From Methylobacterium mesophilicum SR1.6/6 (lineage in GTDB: Bacteria > Pseudomonadota > Alphaproteobacteria > Rhizobiales > Beijerinckiaceae): DNA of 64,000 nucleotides. The notes beneath the pieces are model-generated. The model was not told the DNA's origin and searched no databases. It saw nothing but the letters and a program-made list of their open reading frames with translations. The translations under genes and the position numbers were made by a program. This document shows, in pieces, positions 53,180-61,685 of the stretch. The stretch is taken from assembly GCF_000364445.2 (NCBI RefSeq), contig NZ_CP043538.1, forward strand, positions 1,061,612 through 1,125,611, read 5' to 3'. Position 1 is the first letter of the stretch. The number at the start of each line of letters is the position of its first letter.

Positions 53180-54115
53180 ATGCCCGCCACCGTTTCCCAC
53201 CGCCCCAAAGTCCTCGCGCCCCGAGTCCTGGCGCCCCAAGTCCTGGCGCCCCAAGTCCTGGCGCCCCGAGTCCTCGCGCCCAAAGCCTTCGCGCCCAAAG
53301 CCCTCGCGCTCGGCCTGCTGCTTCCGCTGGCTCTGGCGGGGGCGGCCTCGGCCCAGCAGCAGACGGGGGCGCCGCAGACGGCCTGGGTGGATCCACCGCA
53401 GCGCGCGTCCGTGGCGGCGCCCGCGCAGGATTCGGCCGGCCGACAGGGCTCTCAGACGGTGGCGAAGGACCGGGACGACGGGAACCGCGATCCTGCGCCC
53501 GTCCGGCAGGCCGCCGGGACGGCATCCCGCGCGCAGCCGAAGGCCGCCGCGACCCGGGTTCGCGCTCCGGATCGGGCCGCCCCGGAGCGGCCGCCGGCCC
53601 GGGAGGCACTCCGCCGCCACGCCCACGCGGCGCACCGCCTCGCCGCGGTGCCGACCGCTCCGACGAGGCCGATGGCACCGGCCGTCTCCGGCGAACGTGC
53701 CGCCGCGGCGCGGACCCTGACCGCCGACTATCTCGCCACCGTCTCGGGCCCGGTCGACACGATGGTCGGGGCCGCGAACCGGTTGTACGCGACGCGCGTC
53801 CGCTTCTACGGCCGGCCGGTCACGACGGCGGGCCTCGCCGCCGAGAAGCGCAGCTTCGTCCAGCGCTGGCCCGAGCGTCGCTACGAGCCGCGGGCGATGA
53901 GCACCGCCTGCGACGCCGAGACCTGCACGATCCGCACGCTCGTGGCGTTCCGCACCGCCAACCCCGGTCGCGGCGCGGTCTCCAGCGGCGAGGCCGAGCT
54001 GATCCTGGAGGTGGGTTTCGCGGGCACCCGGCCCTACATCATCGGGGAGAGCGGGCGCGTCCTGCGCCGGAGCCTCCAGGCCGGCACCCTGGCTCCCTCG
54101 CCCGGCAAGGCGTAA
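53180..54115 (+). CDS. Exported protein with N-terminal VLAP pentapeptide repeats
   Basis: The product is 311 residues from the ATG at 53180, with AGGAAGG 7 bases upstream; an ATG at 53111 would add 23 residues. After MPATVSHRP come seven tandem pentapeptides (KVLAP, RVLAP, QVLAP, QVLAP, RVLAP, KAFAP, KALAL). They run straight into a hydrophobic signal core (GLLLPLALAGAASA). A Pro/Ala/Arg-rich disordered stretch (~60-170) leads to a C-terminal domain (ADYLATVSGPVDTMVGAANRLYATRVRFYGRP ... EKRSFVQRWPERRYEPR) with a two-cysteine segment TACDAETCTI. This domain occurs in hypothetical Rhizobiales proteins. Periplasmic location is inferred; function is unknown. Confidence 0.65.
   Translation: MPATVSHRPKVLAPRVLAPQVLAPQVLAPRVLAPKAFAPKALALGLLLPLALAGAASAQQQTGAPQTAWVDPPQRASVAAPAQDSAGRQGSQTVAKDRDDGNRDPAPVRQAAGTASRAQPKAAATRVRAPDRAAPERPPAREALRRHAHAAHRLAAVPTAPTRPMAPAVSGERAAAARTLTADYLATVSGPVDTMVGAANRLYATRVRFYGRPVTTAGLAAEKRSFVQRWPERRYEPRAMSTACDAETCTIRTLVAFRTANPGRGAVSSGEAELILEVGFAGTRPYIIGESGRVLRRSLQAGTLAPSPGKA
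53207..53311 (+). repeat. In-frame 15-bp tandem repeat, seven copies
   Basis: The unit is close to NNAGTCCTGGCGCCC. Copies 3 and 4 are identical and the others differ at one to five bases. Because the unit is 15 bp, gain or loss keeps the frame, changing only the length of the signal peptide's n-region. Confidence 0.92.
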
Positions 54116-54256
54116 GAGCATCCGGGTGGGGCCCCGGGCCGTGGCGCGCCCGGTTGCGCCGCGGCGCGGACGAGGGATACGTCCCGGCGATCGGGCGTTG
54201 AGCGAGGCGCTCCCGCGCAGGCCCTGCGCCGCGCGGGTCGGGCCGGGATCGGGTGT

Positions 54257-55582
54257 ATGACGTCTTCAACGGTGGTGGCGAAACAGGATGAGGAGCCGGC
54301 GCGTCCGGCCCTCGACGATCCCGGCCGCGCCGCCCTGCGCGCGGCGATCCGGGCCGAGATCGTCCGCGCCCGTCCCCGCCCGGTGGCCGTCCGGACCCTC
54401 GAACTCCTGGCGGAAGCCGCCACGGCCCCGGAGGCGGCCGGGACCGGGATCCGCGTGCTCGACCGGCACGGGGCCGTGCGCAGGCGCGGCGACACCGCCG
54501 AGCCGATGACCCTCGCGGATCTGATCGCGGAGCTGCAGGAACGGCATCCCGCCCTGTTCCTGCCGCCCGAGCCGGAGCCGGAGCCTGTCCCGCAGGCCGA
54601 GGAACAGCGGGATTCAGCCCTCCTGAGCAGCGCCTACGAGGTGAAGGCAGCCACCGCGCGCTTCGTCGGGACGCAGTCCGAGCGTGCGCGCTCCCTGGCG
54701 GAGCGCTCCTCGGTGCAGGGCCGGGCGCTGGCGCAGACCGCCGCCGGCCGGTTCGCGACCCTGCGGACCACCCTGCGCGGCCGGTTCGTGCGGCCGGTCG
54801 AAGCGATCGGTGATCCCGGCGCCGGCCCGGCCGTCGACGAGGCCGGCGCTTCGCGGCGGCCGGATCCGGTCGCGGCCTGGAACAGCGGTCCCGGCCGGTT
54901 CGGCGAGGCCGTGCGCGACCGTCTGGAGGCGGTGCGCGATCGCCTCGGCTTCGGCGGCGGCCTCGGCGACGAGGGCGCCAACCGCCAGCGCCGCTGGCTC
55001 ACGGGTGCCAGCGTGGCGGCCCTGGTGGCGGTGATCGCCGCGGGCCTCGTCCTGGAGGGTCGCCCGCCCGAGGCCGCGCGCCCGGCTGCCACCGCGCGGA
55101 CCCCGGACCAGACGGCGTCCCCCGGCAGCGCAACTCCCAGCGGCCCCGTCCCCGGCGGCGCGGCCCCGGCCGCACCGCCCGCCGCGACGCCGTCCGCCCC
55201 CGATACCGTCACGCCGCCGCCCGAGACCGGCGGCGAACCCGAGCCCGACCCGACGCCGCCCGCCCCGAACTCCGTGACGGGTCCGGTCCAGGTGGTCGAC
55301 ACCGCCACCCTCAAGGTCGGCGGGAAGGTCGTGCGTCTGTTCGGCGTCGAATGGGTGCGGGGCGGTCAGGCAGAGGAACTCGCCCGCTACATCGGCGGCC
55401 GGCCGGTGACCTGCCAGCCCGCCCCCGGCAGCCAGACCATGAACTGCCTCGTGGACGGCCGTGACCTCTCCGAGGTGGTGCTGTTCAACGGCGGCGGGCG
55501 CGCCTCGCCGGAGGCCAGCCCGGAACTGGTCGCCGCCGAGGACCATGCCCGGAGCGAGCGGCTCGGCGTCTGGAAGCGCTGA
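54257..55582 (+). CDS. Membrane protein with degenerate SNase-like C-terminal domain
   Basis: The product is 441 residues. The N-terminal ~110 residues are helical and acidic, ending in a PEPEPEPVPQ stretch. A middle region (~115-250) is rich in Arg/Ala. A single transmembrane helix (WLTGASVAALVAVIAAGLVLEG, ~253-274) is followed by a Pro/Thr/Ala linker (~278-340). The C-terminal ~100 residues (VQVVDTATLKVGGKVVRLFGVEW ... VVLFNGGGRASPEASPELVAAEDHARSERLGVWKR) follow the staphylococcal nuclease OB fold. The APE-type glutamate is replaced by VEW, so catalysis is doubtful. A periplasmic non-enzymatic SNase-like module anchored in the membrane is inferred. galM starts 26 bp downstream. Confidence 0.7.
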   Translation: MTSSTVVAKQDEEPARPALDDPGRAALRAAIRAEIVRARPRPVAVRTLELLAEAATAPEAAGTGIRVLDRHGAVRRRGDTAEPMTLADLIAELQERHPALFLPPEPEPEPVPQAEEQRDSALLSSAYEVKAATARFVGTQSERARSLAERSSVQGRALAQTAAGRFATLRTTLRGRFVRPVEAIGDPGAGPAVDEAGASRRPDPVAAWNSGPGRFGEAVRDRLEAVRDRLGFGGGLGDEGANRQRRWLTGASVAALVAVIAAGLVLEGRPPEAARPAATARTPDQTASPGSATPSGPVPGGAAPAAPPAATPSAPDTVTPPPETGGEPEPDPTPPAPNSVTGPVQVVDTATLKVGGKVVRLFGVEWVRGGQAEELARYIGGRPVTCQPAPGSQTMNCLVDGRDLSEVVLFNGGGRASPEASPELVAAEDHARSERLGVWKR

Positions 55583-55608
55583 CCGGGCTTCGGCCGGAAG
55601 GAAACGGC

Positions 55609-56649
55609 ATGCCGGGTCAGGTCTTCGGTCATACGGCGGACGGACAGGCGGTCGCGCGCCACGTCCTGAGCCGGGGGAGCCTGCGCGTCGCCGTCATCGA
55701 TTTCGGGGCTGCCGTCACGGCGATCGAGGTTCCCGACCGGGCCGGTCGCAGCGCCAACGTGGTCCTCGGCCTCGACACCCTGGAGGGCTACGAGACCGTG
55801 AGCCCGAGCTTCGGCGCGGTGGTCGGCCGCTACGCCAACCGGATCGGGGGCGGGCGCTTCAGCCTCGATGGGCACACCTACCGGCTGCCGGTGAACGAGG
55901 GCCCCAACACCCTGCATGGCGGGCCGCGGAACTTCGGCCGGCGGATGTGGCGGGTGGAGCGATCCGACGCGACGAGCCTCGCCCTCGCCCGGCTCTCGCC
56001 GGACGGCGAGGAGGGCTTCCCGGGCAATCTGGAGGTGCGCGTGCGCTACAGCCTGCCCGGGGAGGGCGTGCTGCGCCTCGACTACGCCGCCACGACCGAC
56101 CGGCCGACAATCCTGAACCTCACCAACCACAGCTACTTCAATCTCGCCGGGGAGGGCGCCGGCAGCGTGCTGGGCCATGAGGTTCGGCTCGACGCCGACG
56201 CCTTCACCCCGACGGACGCCACGCAGGTCCCCACGGGCGAGATCCGGCCGGTCGACGGCACGCCGTTCGACTTCCGCACGCCGCGCCGGCTGGAGGCGCA
56301 CATCCGGGACGGCGATCCGCAGCTCGCCATCGCCAAGGGCTACGACCACACCTTCGTGCTGCGCGGGCCGGCCGGCACGCTGCGGCCGGCGGCCACCTGC
56401 ATCGATCCCGGCAGCGGGCGGCGCCTCGACGTCTGGACCACGCAACCGGCGCTGCAGCTCTACACCGGTAACAACCTCGACGGCACGCTGATCGGACCCT
56501 CCGGACGGATCTACCGATCCGGCGACGGCGTCTGCTTCGAGACGCAGGGTTTTCCCGACGCGCCGAACCGGCCGACCTTCCCGTCCGCGGTGCTCCGGCC
56601 CGGCGAGACCTTCGCGGCGACCACGGAGTTCCGGTTCTCGGCGGCGTGA
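55609..56649 (+). CDS. galM: Aldose 1-epimerase
   Basis: The product is 346 residues. The family blocks include GAVVGRYANRIGGGRFSLDG, NEGPNTLHGGPRNFGRRMW, the catalytic histidine region LNLTNHSYFNLAGEG, YDHTFVLRG, and the catalytic glutamate region VCFETQGFPDAPNRPTFPS. It interconverts alpha and beta anomers of hexoses. It lacks an obvious signal peptide and is probably cytoplasmic. It may be co-transcribed with the SNase-like gene upstream. Confidence 0.95.
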   Translation: MPGQVFGHTADGQAVARHVLSRGSLRVAVIDFGAAVTAIEVPDRAGRSANVVLGLDTLEGYETVSPSFGAVVGRYANRIGGGRFSLDGHTYRLPVNEGPNTLHGGPRNFGRRMWRVERSDATSLALARLSPDGEEGFPGNLEVRVRYSLPGEGVLRLDYAATTDRPTILNLTNHSYFNLAGEGAGSVLGHEVRLDADAFTPTDATQVPTGEIRPVDGTPFDFRTPRRLEAHIRDGDPQLAIAKGYDHTFVLRGPAGTLRPAATCIDPGSGRRLDVWTTQPALQLYTGNNLDGTLIGPSGRIYRSGDGVCFETQGFPDAPNRPTFPSAVLRPGETFAATTEFRFSAA

Positions 56650-57196
56650 GCCCGTCCCCGCTCGAACGGTCCGGCCGCACTATCCGGCTGGCTGCGCCGC
56701 TCCGGGTCGCCGCGCCGGTCACGCCCAGGAGGGCGGACGGGATTGCGCGCGGCGCGGCCGCGACGCCGGATCAGGGCCCGGCGGCCGGCCAGCCCCGGCG
56801 CGGATGCCCAGGCCGGTGTCCCGACGGGCAGGTCGCTGTGTCCGGAGCCGGCTACACGATCCTGAACAGGATCCTGCATGGTTGTCTCCGCGTCGATCAT
56901 GCGCCCGCGCATCAGAGGAGCGCGCGACGTGGGGCGGATCGAACGCCGAAACGCGCCCGCGAGCGACAGCAGCGCGGCGTCCCAGGCTGTCCGGTGGGGC
57001 GCGTGGCCCGGCCGGCCCGCGCGATCGCAAGGCCGAGCCAGGCAAAGCCCGACAGGCCAGCAGCCCGGCCAGGACCCGGGGTAGCGCCGGCATCGGGCAG
57101 GGCGCCGCCAAGGCCGCGCACGGCAGGAGGAATGCCATCGGCTCAGGTGGGAGTGGCCCGGGCTTGGGAAGCCCGGGCGGCCGGTCGGTCGGCCGA
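56650..57196. other. Non-coding stretch between galM and hsp20
   Basis: This 547-bp region is very GC-rich. It contains open frames on both strands, but none has a convincing ribosome site, family similarity or normal composition. A hairpin for the end of hsp20 lies at its right end. A PEP-CTERM-like fragment on the minus strand (56912-57121) was considered and not accepted. Confidence 0.5.
57156..57178 (-). terminator. Hairpin after hsp20
   Basis: A perfect 10-bp stem GCCCGGGCTT / AAGCCCGGGC with a 3-base loop lies 19 bp past the hsp20 stop codon. There is no U-tract, but position and strength suit termination. Confidence 0.6.
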
Positions 57197-57706
57197 TCAG
57201 GCAGCCTTGGCCTGGACGGATTTGCTCTCGGCAACCTCGGCTTCGGCGATCCGCGTCGGCGCATTGTCCTGCGCAGACGTGGCCGGGACGCCGCCGATGG
57301 CGATGCGCCGGGGTTTCAGGGCCTCCGGCACCGCGCGCTTCAGCGCGACGATGAGCAGGCCGTTCTCCAGGCTTGCGCCGACGACCTTCACGTGTTCGGC
57401 GAGGTTGAAGGTCTGGCGGAAGGTGCGCGCCGCGATGCCGCGGTGGAGGTAGTGCCGCTCCCCCTCCGGCGCCGCCTTCTGGCCCGAGACCAGCAGCGTG
57501 GTGTCCTGCTGGATGAGCTCGATCTCATCGGGCGTGAAGCCGGCCACCGCCATGGTGATGCGGTACTGGTCCTCGGCGACCTTCTCGATGTTGTAGGGCG
57601 GCCAGGCCGCGGTGGTCTCGACGCGCTCAGCCTGATTGAGCAGCTCGAACAGCCGGTCGAACCCGATCGACGACCGGAACAGGGGCGAAACGTCGTAAGT
57701 CCTCAT
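57197..57706 (-). CDS. Small heat-shock protein (Hsp20/IbpA type)
   Basis: The product is 169 residues from the ATG at 57706, where GGAGG sits 8 bases upstream; a GTG at 57712 is possible. The N-terminus MRTYDVSPLFRSSIGFDRLFELL is the rhizobial class A sHsp start. The alpha-crystallin domain runs from YNIEKVAEDQYRITMAVAGF to the conserved ASLENGLLIVALKRAVPE, followed by a C-terminal PRRIAI anchor. It is an ATP-independent holdase chaperone in the cytosol. A ROSE thermometer in its 5' leader indicates translational heat control. Confidence 0.95.
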   Translation of the reverse strand: MRTYDVSPLFRSSIGFDRLFELLNQAERVETTAAWPPYNIEKVAEDQYRITMAVAGFTPDEIELIQQDTTLLVSGQKAAPEGERHYLHRGIAARTFRQTFNLAEHVKVVGASLENGLLIVALKRAVPEALKPRRIAIGGVPATSAQDNAPTRIAEAEVAESKSVQAKAA

Positions 57707-57775
57707 AACCACATCCTCCGACGAGCAACGTGACTACAAGCGACGCCGGACACCGTGTCCGGCGCCCAAGGCGAG
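57707..57775 (-). promoter_or_regulatory. ROSE-type RNA thermometer
   Basis: In the transcript leader TTGCT (57724-57728) stands six bases before AGGAT (57713-57717), which contains the Shine-Dalgarno. Pairing them gives A-U, G-C, a G-G mismatch, A-U and U-U, the non-canonical signature described for ROSE elements. Upstream, GCCGGACA and TGTCCGGC (57745-57763) form a second, stable stem. Heating is expected to open the weak hairpin and expose the ribosome site. The rest of the 57707-58026 gap holds no gene. Confidence 0.8.
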
Positions 57776-58026
57776 CCCGGTTTCGGGCCTCGCACGCGCG
57801 AAATGTCGCGGGTTGGGCGTGGGTTCCCGGGCTGAGGCGAAATTTTTCGGGGCTCGACGCGGGGGATGAGGGCGGCGCAGCCGGATCTGCGGATCTCCCT
57901 CCCGTAGAAGCGTGCGGCCTCACATATCGGGCTCGGCATCGTCGCCCGATCGGCCGATGGGGCGCACCCGACATCCCGCGCCCTCTCACCCCGCGGAAGG
58001 GAGGGCGGGGCCCGTGTCGGCTCCGA

Positions 58027-59064
58027 TCAGGCGATGCCGGCGCGCAGCAGGTCGTGGACGTGGACGATGCCCACCGGCCGCCCGTCCGCGACCGCGAAGA
58101 CCGCCGTGATCAGCCGGCGGTTCATCAGCTCCAGGGCCGCCTGGGCGAGCTTGTGCGGCTCGACGGTGATCGGGTCGCGGGTCATGACCGCCGAGACCGG
58201 CGTGTCGAGGAGCGCCGGGCCCATGTGGCGGCGCAGGTCGCCGTCCGTGACGATGCCCACGAGCCGGCCGGCCGCGTCGGTGACGCCGACGCAGCCGTAG
58301 CGCCGCGCCGCGATCTCGATCAGCACCTCGGACATCAGCGCGGTCTCGCTGACCAGCGGCATGTCCTGGGGGCCGTGCATCACCTGCTGCACGGTCTTCA
58401 GGCGGGCCGCCAGGGTCCCGCCGGGATGCAGGGTGTGGAACCGGGCCGAGGTGAAGCCCCGCCGCTCCAGCAGCGCCACCGCGAGCGCGTCGCCGAGCGC
58501 CAGCTGGATTAGGCTGGAGGAGGTCGGCGCGAGGTCGTGCGGGCAGGATTCCCGCACCCGCGGCAGTTCCAAGAGCACGTCGGCGGCGCGGCCCAGCGTG
58601 CTCTCGCCGTTGCGGGTGATGGCGACCAGCGGGATCGAGAACCGGCGGCTGAAGCCCACGAGGTCGGACAGCTCGGCGGTCTCCCCCGACCAGGAGAGCG
58701 CGATGATCACGTCGTCGCGGGCGATCATCCCGAGGTCGCCGTGGCTCGCCTCGGTGGGGTGGACGAAGAACGCGTGGGTGCCGGTGGAGGCCAGCGTCGC
58801 GGCGATCTTGCGCCCGACATGCCCGCTCTTGCCGATGCCGCTGACGATCACCCGGCCCTTGCTCTGCAGGATCGTCTGCACCGCCTCCTCGAAGGCGGCG
58901 CCGAGCCGGCCCTGGAACGCCGCGCTCGCCTCCTGCAGGGCGGCGATGCCGAGCTGCAGGCTTCGGATCCCGAGATCCCGGGTGGTGGCGAGGTGCGCCG
59001 ACGGCACCGCGAAGCTGTCGTCGCGGCGGTCGTCGCGCAGGGCGCTGGAGGCGGGAGCGTTCAT
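58027..59064 (-). CDS. kdsD: Arabinose-5-phosphate isomerase KdsD/KpsF
   Basis: The product is 345 residues from the ATG at 59064. A SIS domain (KGRVIVSGIGKSGHVGRKIAATLASTGTHAFFVHPTEASHGDLGMI; ALSWSGETAEL) is followed by APTSSSLIQLALGDALAVAL and two CBS domains (QVMHGPQDMPLVSETALMSEVLIEIAARRYGCVGV...; VSAVMTRDPITVEPHKLAQAALELM). It converts ribulose 5-phosphate to arabinose 5-phosphate, the first step of KDO synthesis for lipopolysaccharide. Related kds genes are not in the window. It is divergent from glcD. Confidence 0.95.
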   Translation of the reverse strand: MNAPASSALRDDRRDDSFAVPSAHLATTRDLGIRSLQLGIAALQEASAAFQGRLGAAFEEAVQTILQSKGRVIVSGIGKSGHVGRKIAATLASTGTHAFFVHPTEASHGDLGMIARDDVIIALSWSGETAELSDLVGFSRRFSIPLVAITRNGESTLGRAADVLLELPRVRESCPHDLAPTSSSLIQLALGDALAVALLERRGFTSARFHTLHPGGTLAARLKTVQQVMHGPQDMPLVSETALMSEVLIEIAARRYGCVGVTDAAGRLVGIVTDGDLRRHMGPALLDTPVSAVMTRDPITVEPHKLAQAALELMNRRLITAVFAVADGRPVGIVHVHDLLRAGIA

Positions 59065-59257
59065 CGGTTCCGTTCTGAACCCGGCGGCCGGGCCGGCGAT
59101 GCGAAGCGTGAGCGCCGACGCTAGGCAGCCGTCGTGGTTGAAATGTGACGCGGGGACGACGCAGGGCCGCAGGCCCGCCGACCCCGCTCCGGTTGAAGCC
59201 GCGCCCGCCCGGGTCCATGCTGGTGCCACGCCACACGTAACCGAGGGCACCAGCCCC

Positions 59258-60691
59258 ATGTCGATCCGCTTCCCCGAACCCGATGCCGCCATCCTCGCCC
59301 GGCGCGAGGCGATCCTGGCCGGACTCGCGCCCCTGGTGGCGCCCGAGGCCCTGGTGGTGAGCGAGGACGAGCGCCGGGCCTTCGAGACCGACGGGCTCAC
59401 CGCCTACCGGCAGATGCCGCTCGCCGTGGTGCTGCCCTCGACCACCGAGGAAGTCGCGGCGGTCATGGCCTATTGCCACGCCAACGGCGTGCGGGTCGTG
59501 CCTCGGGGTGCCGGCACCTCGCTCGCGGGCGGCGCCATCGCGCAGGCCGACGCGATCATCCTGGGCGTCGGCAAGATGACGAAGGTCCTCGACATGGACT
59601 TCGCCAACCGCACCGCCCGGGTGCAGAGCGGCATCACCAACCTGGCGATCTCGGGAGCGGTCTCCCACGAGGGCTTCTTCTACGCCCCCGACCCGTCGAG
59701 CCAGCTCGCCTGCACCATCGCGGGCAACATCGCGATGAATTCCGGCGGCGCGCACTGCCTGAAATACGGCGTGACCACCAACAACCTGCTCGGCGTCACC
59801 CTGGTGCTCAACGACGGCACCGTGGTGGAGATCGGCGGTCAGCACCTCGACAGCGGCGGCTACGACCTGCTCGGCCTCGTCTGCGGCTCGGAGGGGCAGC
59901 TCGGCATCGTCACCGAGGCGACCGTGCGGATCCTGCGCGCGGCCGAAGGGGCGCGGCCGGTGCTGGTCGGCTTCTCGAAGGTCGAGGATGCGGGCGACTG
60001 CGTCGCCGCGATCATCGCGGCCGGCATCATCCCGGTGGCGATCGAGTACATGGACCGCGAGGCGATCCTGATCACCGAGGATTTCGCCCAGGCCGGCTAC
60101 CCGCGCGACGCCGAGGCGATGCTGATCATCGAGGTCGAGGGCTCGGACACCGAGTGCGACGCCATGCTGGCGCGGATCGAGCGGATCGCGGAAGGATTCC
60201 GCCCGACCAGCGTGCGGGTCTCGCGCTCGGAAGCCGAGTCCGCCGCGATCTGGAAGGGCCGCAAGTCGGCCTTCGGCGCCACCGGCCGGATCTCCGACTA
60301 CATCTGCATGGACGGCACGATCCCCACCGGCCAGCTCGGGCCGGTGCTCGAGCGGATCGGCGCCATCTGCGCCGAGAAGGGCCTGCGGGTCGCCAACGTG
60401 TTCCACGCCGGCGACGGCAACCTGCATCCGCTGATCCTGTTCGACATCAACCGGCCCGGCGAGCTGCAGAAGGCCGAGGAAGCGGGCGACGAGATCCTGA
60501 AGCTCTGCGTCGAGGTCGGCGGCTGTCTCACCGGCGAGCACGGCGTCGGCATCGAGAAGCGCGAATTGATGCGCTTCCAGTACGATCAGGTCGATCTCGA
60601 GCAGCAGATGCGGGTCAAGGCGGTGTTCGATCCGGACTGGATGCTGAACCCCGCCAAGGTCTTCCCGCTGGAGGGACGGATCGCGGCCTGA
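59258..60691 (+). CDS. glcD: FAD-linked oxidase, glycolate oxidase subunit GlcD
   Basis: The product is 477 residues from the ATG at 59258. The PCMH-type FAD domain shows LPSTTEEVAAVMAYCHANGVRVVPRGAGTSLAGGAI, PSSQLACTIAGNIAMNSGGAHCLKYGVTTNN and GGYDLLGLVCGSEGQLGIVTEAT. The C-terminal substrate domain has VFHAGDGNLHPLILFD and the ending GGCLTGEHGVGIEKR. GlcD oxidises glycolate to glyoxylate with GlcE and GlcF, which do not follow here. A related (D)-2-hydroxyacid dehydrogenase is the alternative. Confidence 0.88.
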   Translation: MSIRFPEPDAAILARREAILAGLAPLVAPEALVVSEDERRAFETDGLTAYRQMPLAVVLPSTTEEVAAVMAYCHANGVRVVPRGAGTSLAGGAIAQADAIILGVGKMTKVLDMDFANRTARVQSGITNLAISGAVSHEGFFYAPDPSSQLACTIAGNIAMNSGGAHCLKYGVTTNNLLGVTLVLNDGTVVEIGGQHLDSGGYDLLGLVCGSEGQLGIVTEATVRILRAAEGARPVLVGFSKVEDAGDCVAAIIAAGIIPVAIEYMDREAILITEDFAQAGYPRDAEAMLIIEVEGSDTECDAMLARIERIAEGFRPTSVRVSRSEAESAAIWKGRKSAFGATGRISDYICMDGTIPTGQLGPVLERIGAICAEKGLRVANVFHAGDGNLHPLILFDINRPGELQKAEEAGDEILKLCVEVGGCLTGEHGVGIEKRELMRFQYDQVDLEQQMRVKAVFDPDWMLNPAKVFPLEGRIAA

Positions 60692-60694
60692 TCC

Positions 60695-60726
60695 AGGCCG
60701 CCCGTCCGGGGCCGCTCAGGCGGCCT
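60695..60726. terminator. Hairpin between convergent glcD and mucR
   Basis: AGGCCGCC (60695-60702) pairs with GGCGGCCT (60719-60726) across a 16-base loop. It overlaps the last codons of mucR and could serve both genes. Confidence 0.45.
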
Positions 60727-61258
60727 CGACCTTGCGGCTGGACCCGCGGCCCTTGGCCGAGGCGGACCCGCCCTTGCGGCGGCTCTCCGCGGGGGCGGGG
60801 GCTGCCTCCACCGCTTCGGCCTCCTCCTTGCCACCCTGCTGGGCGCGGCCGGGCTGACCGAGGCCGAGGCTCTTGGCCAGGGCCGAGCGCTGCGCCGAGT
60901 AGTTCGCCGAGGTCGTCGGGTAGTCGCTCGGCAGCCCGTAGCGCTCGCGGTAGCCCTGCGGATCCAGGCCATGCTTGGTCAGGTGGCGCTTCAGGGTCTT
61001 GTACGACTTGCCGTCGATGAAGCTGATCAGACCGTCGGGGCGGATCGACTTGCGGACCTGGGCCGGTGTCGGGCGCTCCACGCTCTCGTCGACGACCGCG
61101 GCCGGACCGGACCCGATCGAATGCAGCGCCTCGTGGATGCTCGCGATCAGCAGCGGCAGTTCGGCCGAGGGCAGCGAGTTGTTGGAAACGTAGGCCGCGA
61201 CGACGTCTACGGTCTGTTCGATGTAATCCATCTGGGATGTCGGCGCAGCGTCAGACAT
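60716..61258 (-). CDS. mucR: MucR/Ros-family transcriptional regulator without zinc cysteine
   Basis: The product is 180 residues from the ATG at 61258 with AAGGAAAG upstream. The N-terminal oligomerisation region (DYIEQTVDVVAAYVSNNSLPSAELPLLIASIHEAL) is followed by the Ros-type fold PAQVRKSIRPDGLISFIDGKSYKTLKRHLTKHGLDPQGYRERYGLPSDYP. The position of the zinc-binding cysteine of Ros (79) is serine here, while D82, H92 and H96 are kept. Zinc-less family members are known in Mesorhizobium and still bind AT-rich DNA. The C-terminal ~45 residues are a Lys/Ala/Glu tail. MucR regulates exopolysaccharide, motility and its own gene in related bacteria. Confidence 0.9.
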   Translation of the reverse strand: MSDAAPTSQMDYIEQTVDVVAAYVSNNSLPSAELPLLIASIHEALHSIGSGPAAVVDESVERPTPAQVRKSIRPDGLISFIDGKSYKTLKRHLTKHGLDPQGYRERYGLPSDYPTTSANYSAQRSALAKSLGLGQPGRAQQGGKEEAEAVEAAPAPAESRRKGGSASAKGRGSSRKVEAA

Positions 61259-61685
61259 TCTCTCTTTCCTTGGCAACGAAGCCTGATGAGGTCCCCTCTT
61301 TTCGCGAGTTAAGACACCGCCTGGAAAATGCAAGGTGATCCATACAATTCCCTGTGCCCAGCCAAAAGTCTAAGTATGCATCATGGGGCTTGGCTTACAG
61401 GGCAAGGTTGCATTCACGGCACAATAAGGGCTCTTCCAAAGCGATTTGTCCCGGTCAAATCTGTGAATGCTCGGCGGATCCGCCGGCCGGGTTTTCGTTG
61501 ACGGCAGAGACCTTTACCCGCGAGCAGAGCCGGCCTTCTAGACGGTCTTGCGGCACCGTTTTTCGGTCCTGTTGAAAAAGCGGCACAATCTTCGCGCAAA
61601 AGTCCGCGATGAACGCGTCGCATGCGTCATTCGGTTCGGCCCCGCGGACCGGCCGTCGGGCGCGGAGACGTCCGGGCGACGGTGG
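61259..61685. other. Relatively AT-rich intergenic region upstream of mucR
   Basis: This 427-bp region is noticeably less GC-rich than its surroundings between 61320 and 61470, the composition MucR-type proteins favour. No gene is supported. A 14-base palindrome CGGCGGATCCGCCG lies at 61472-61485. Confidence 0.5.

Noticed and set aside
53207..53311. Possible CRISPR-like array
   Set aside because: The units are contiguous 15-mers without spacers and lie in frame within a coding sequence; it is a VNTR.
56912..57121. Minus-strand frame resembling a PEP-CTERM tail (LPDAG...GFAWLGLAIARAGR)
   Set aside because: There is no ribosome site or signal peptide in the same frame, and the hydrophobic segment is followed by a long Arg/Pro tail, unlike true PEP-CTERM proteins.
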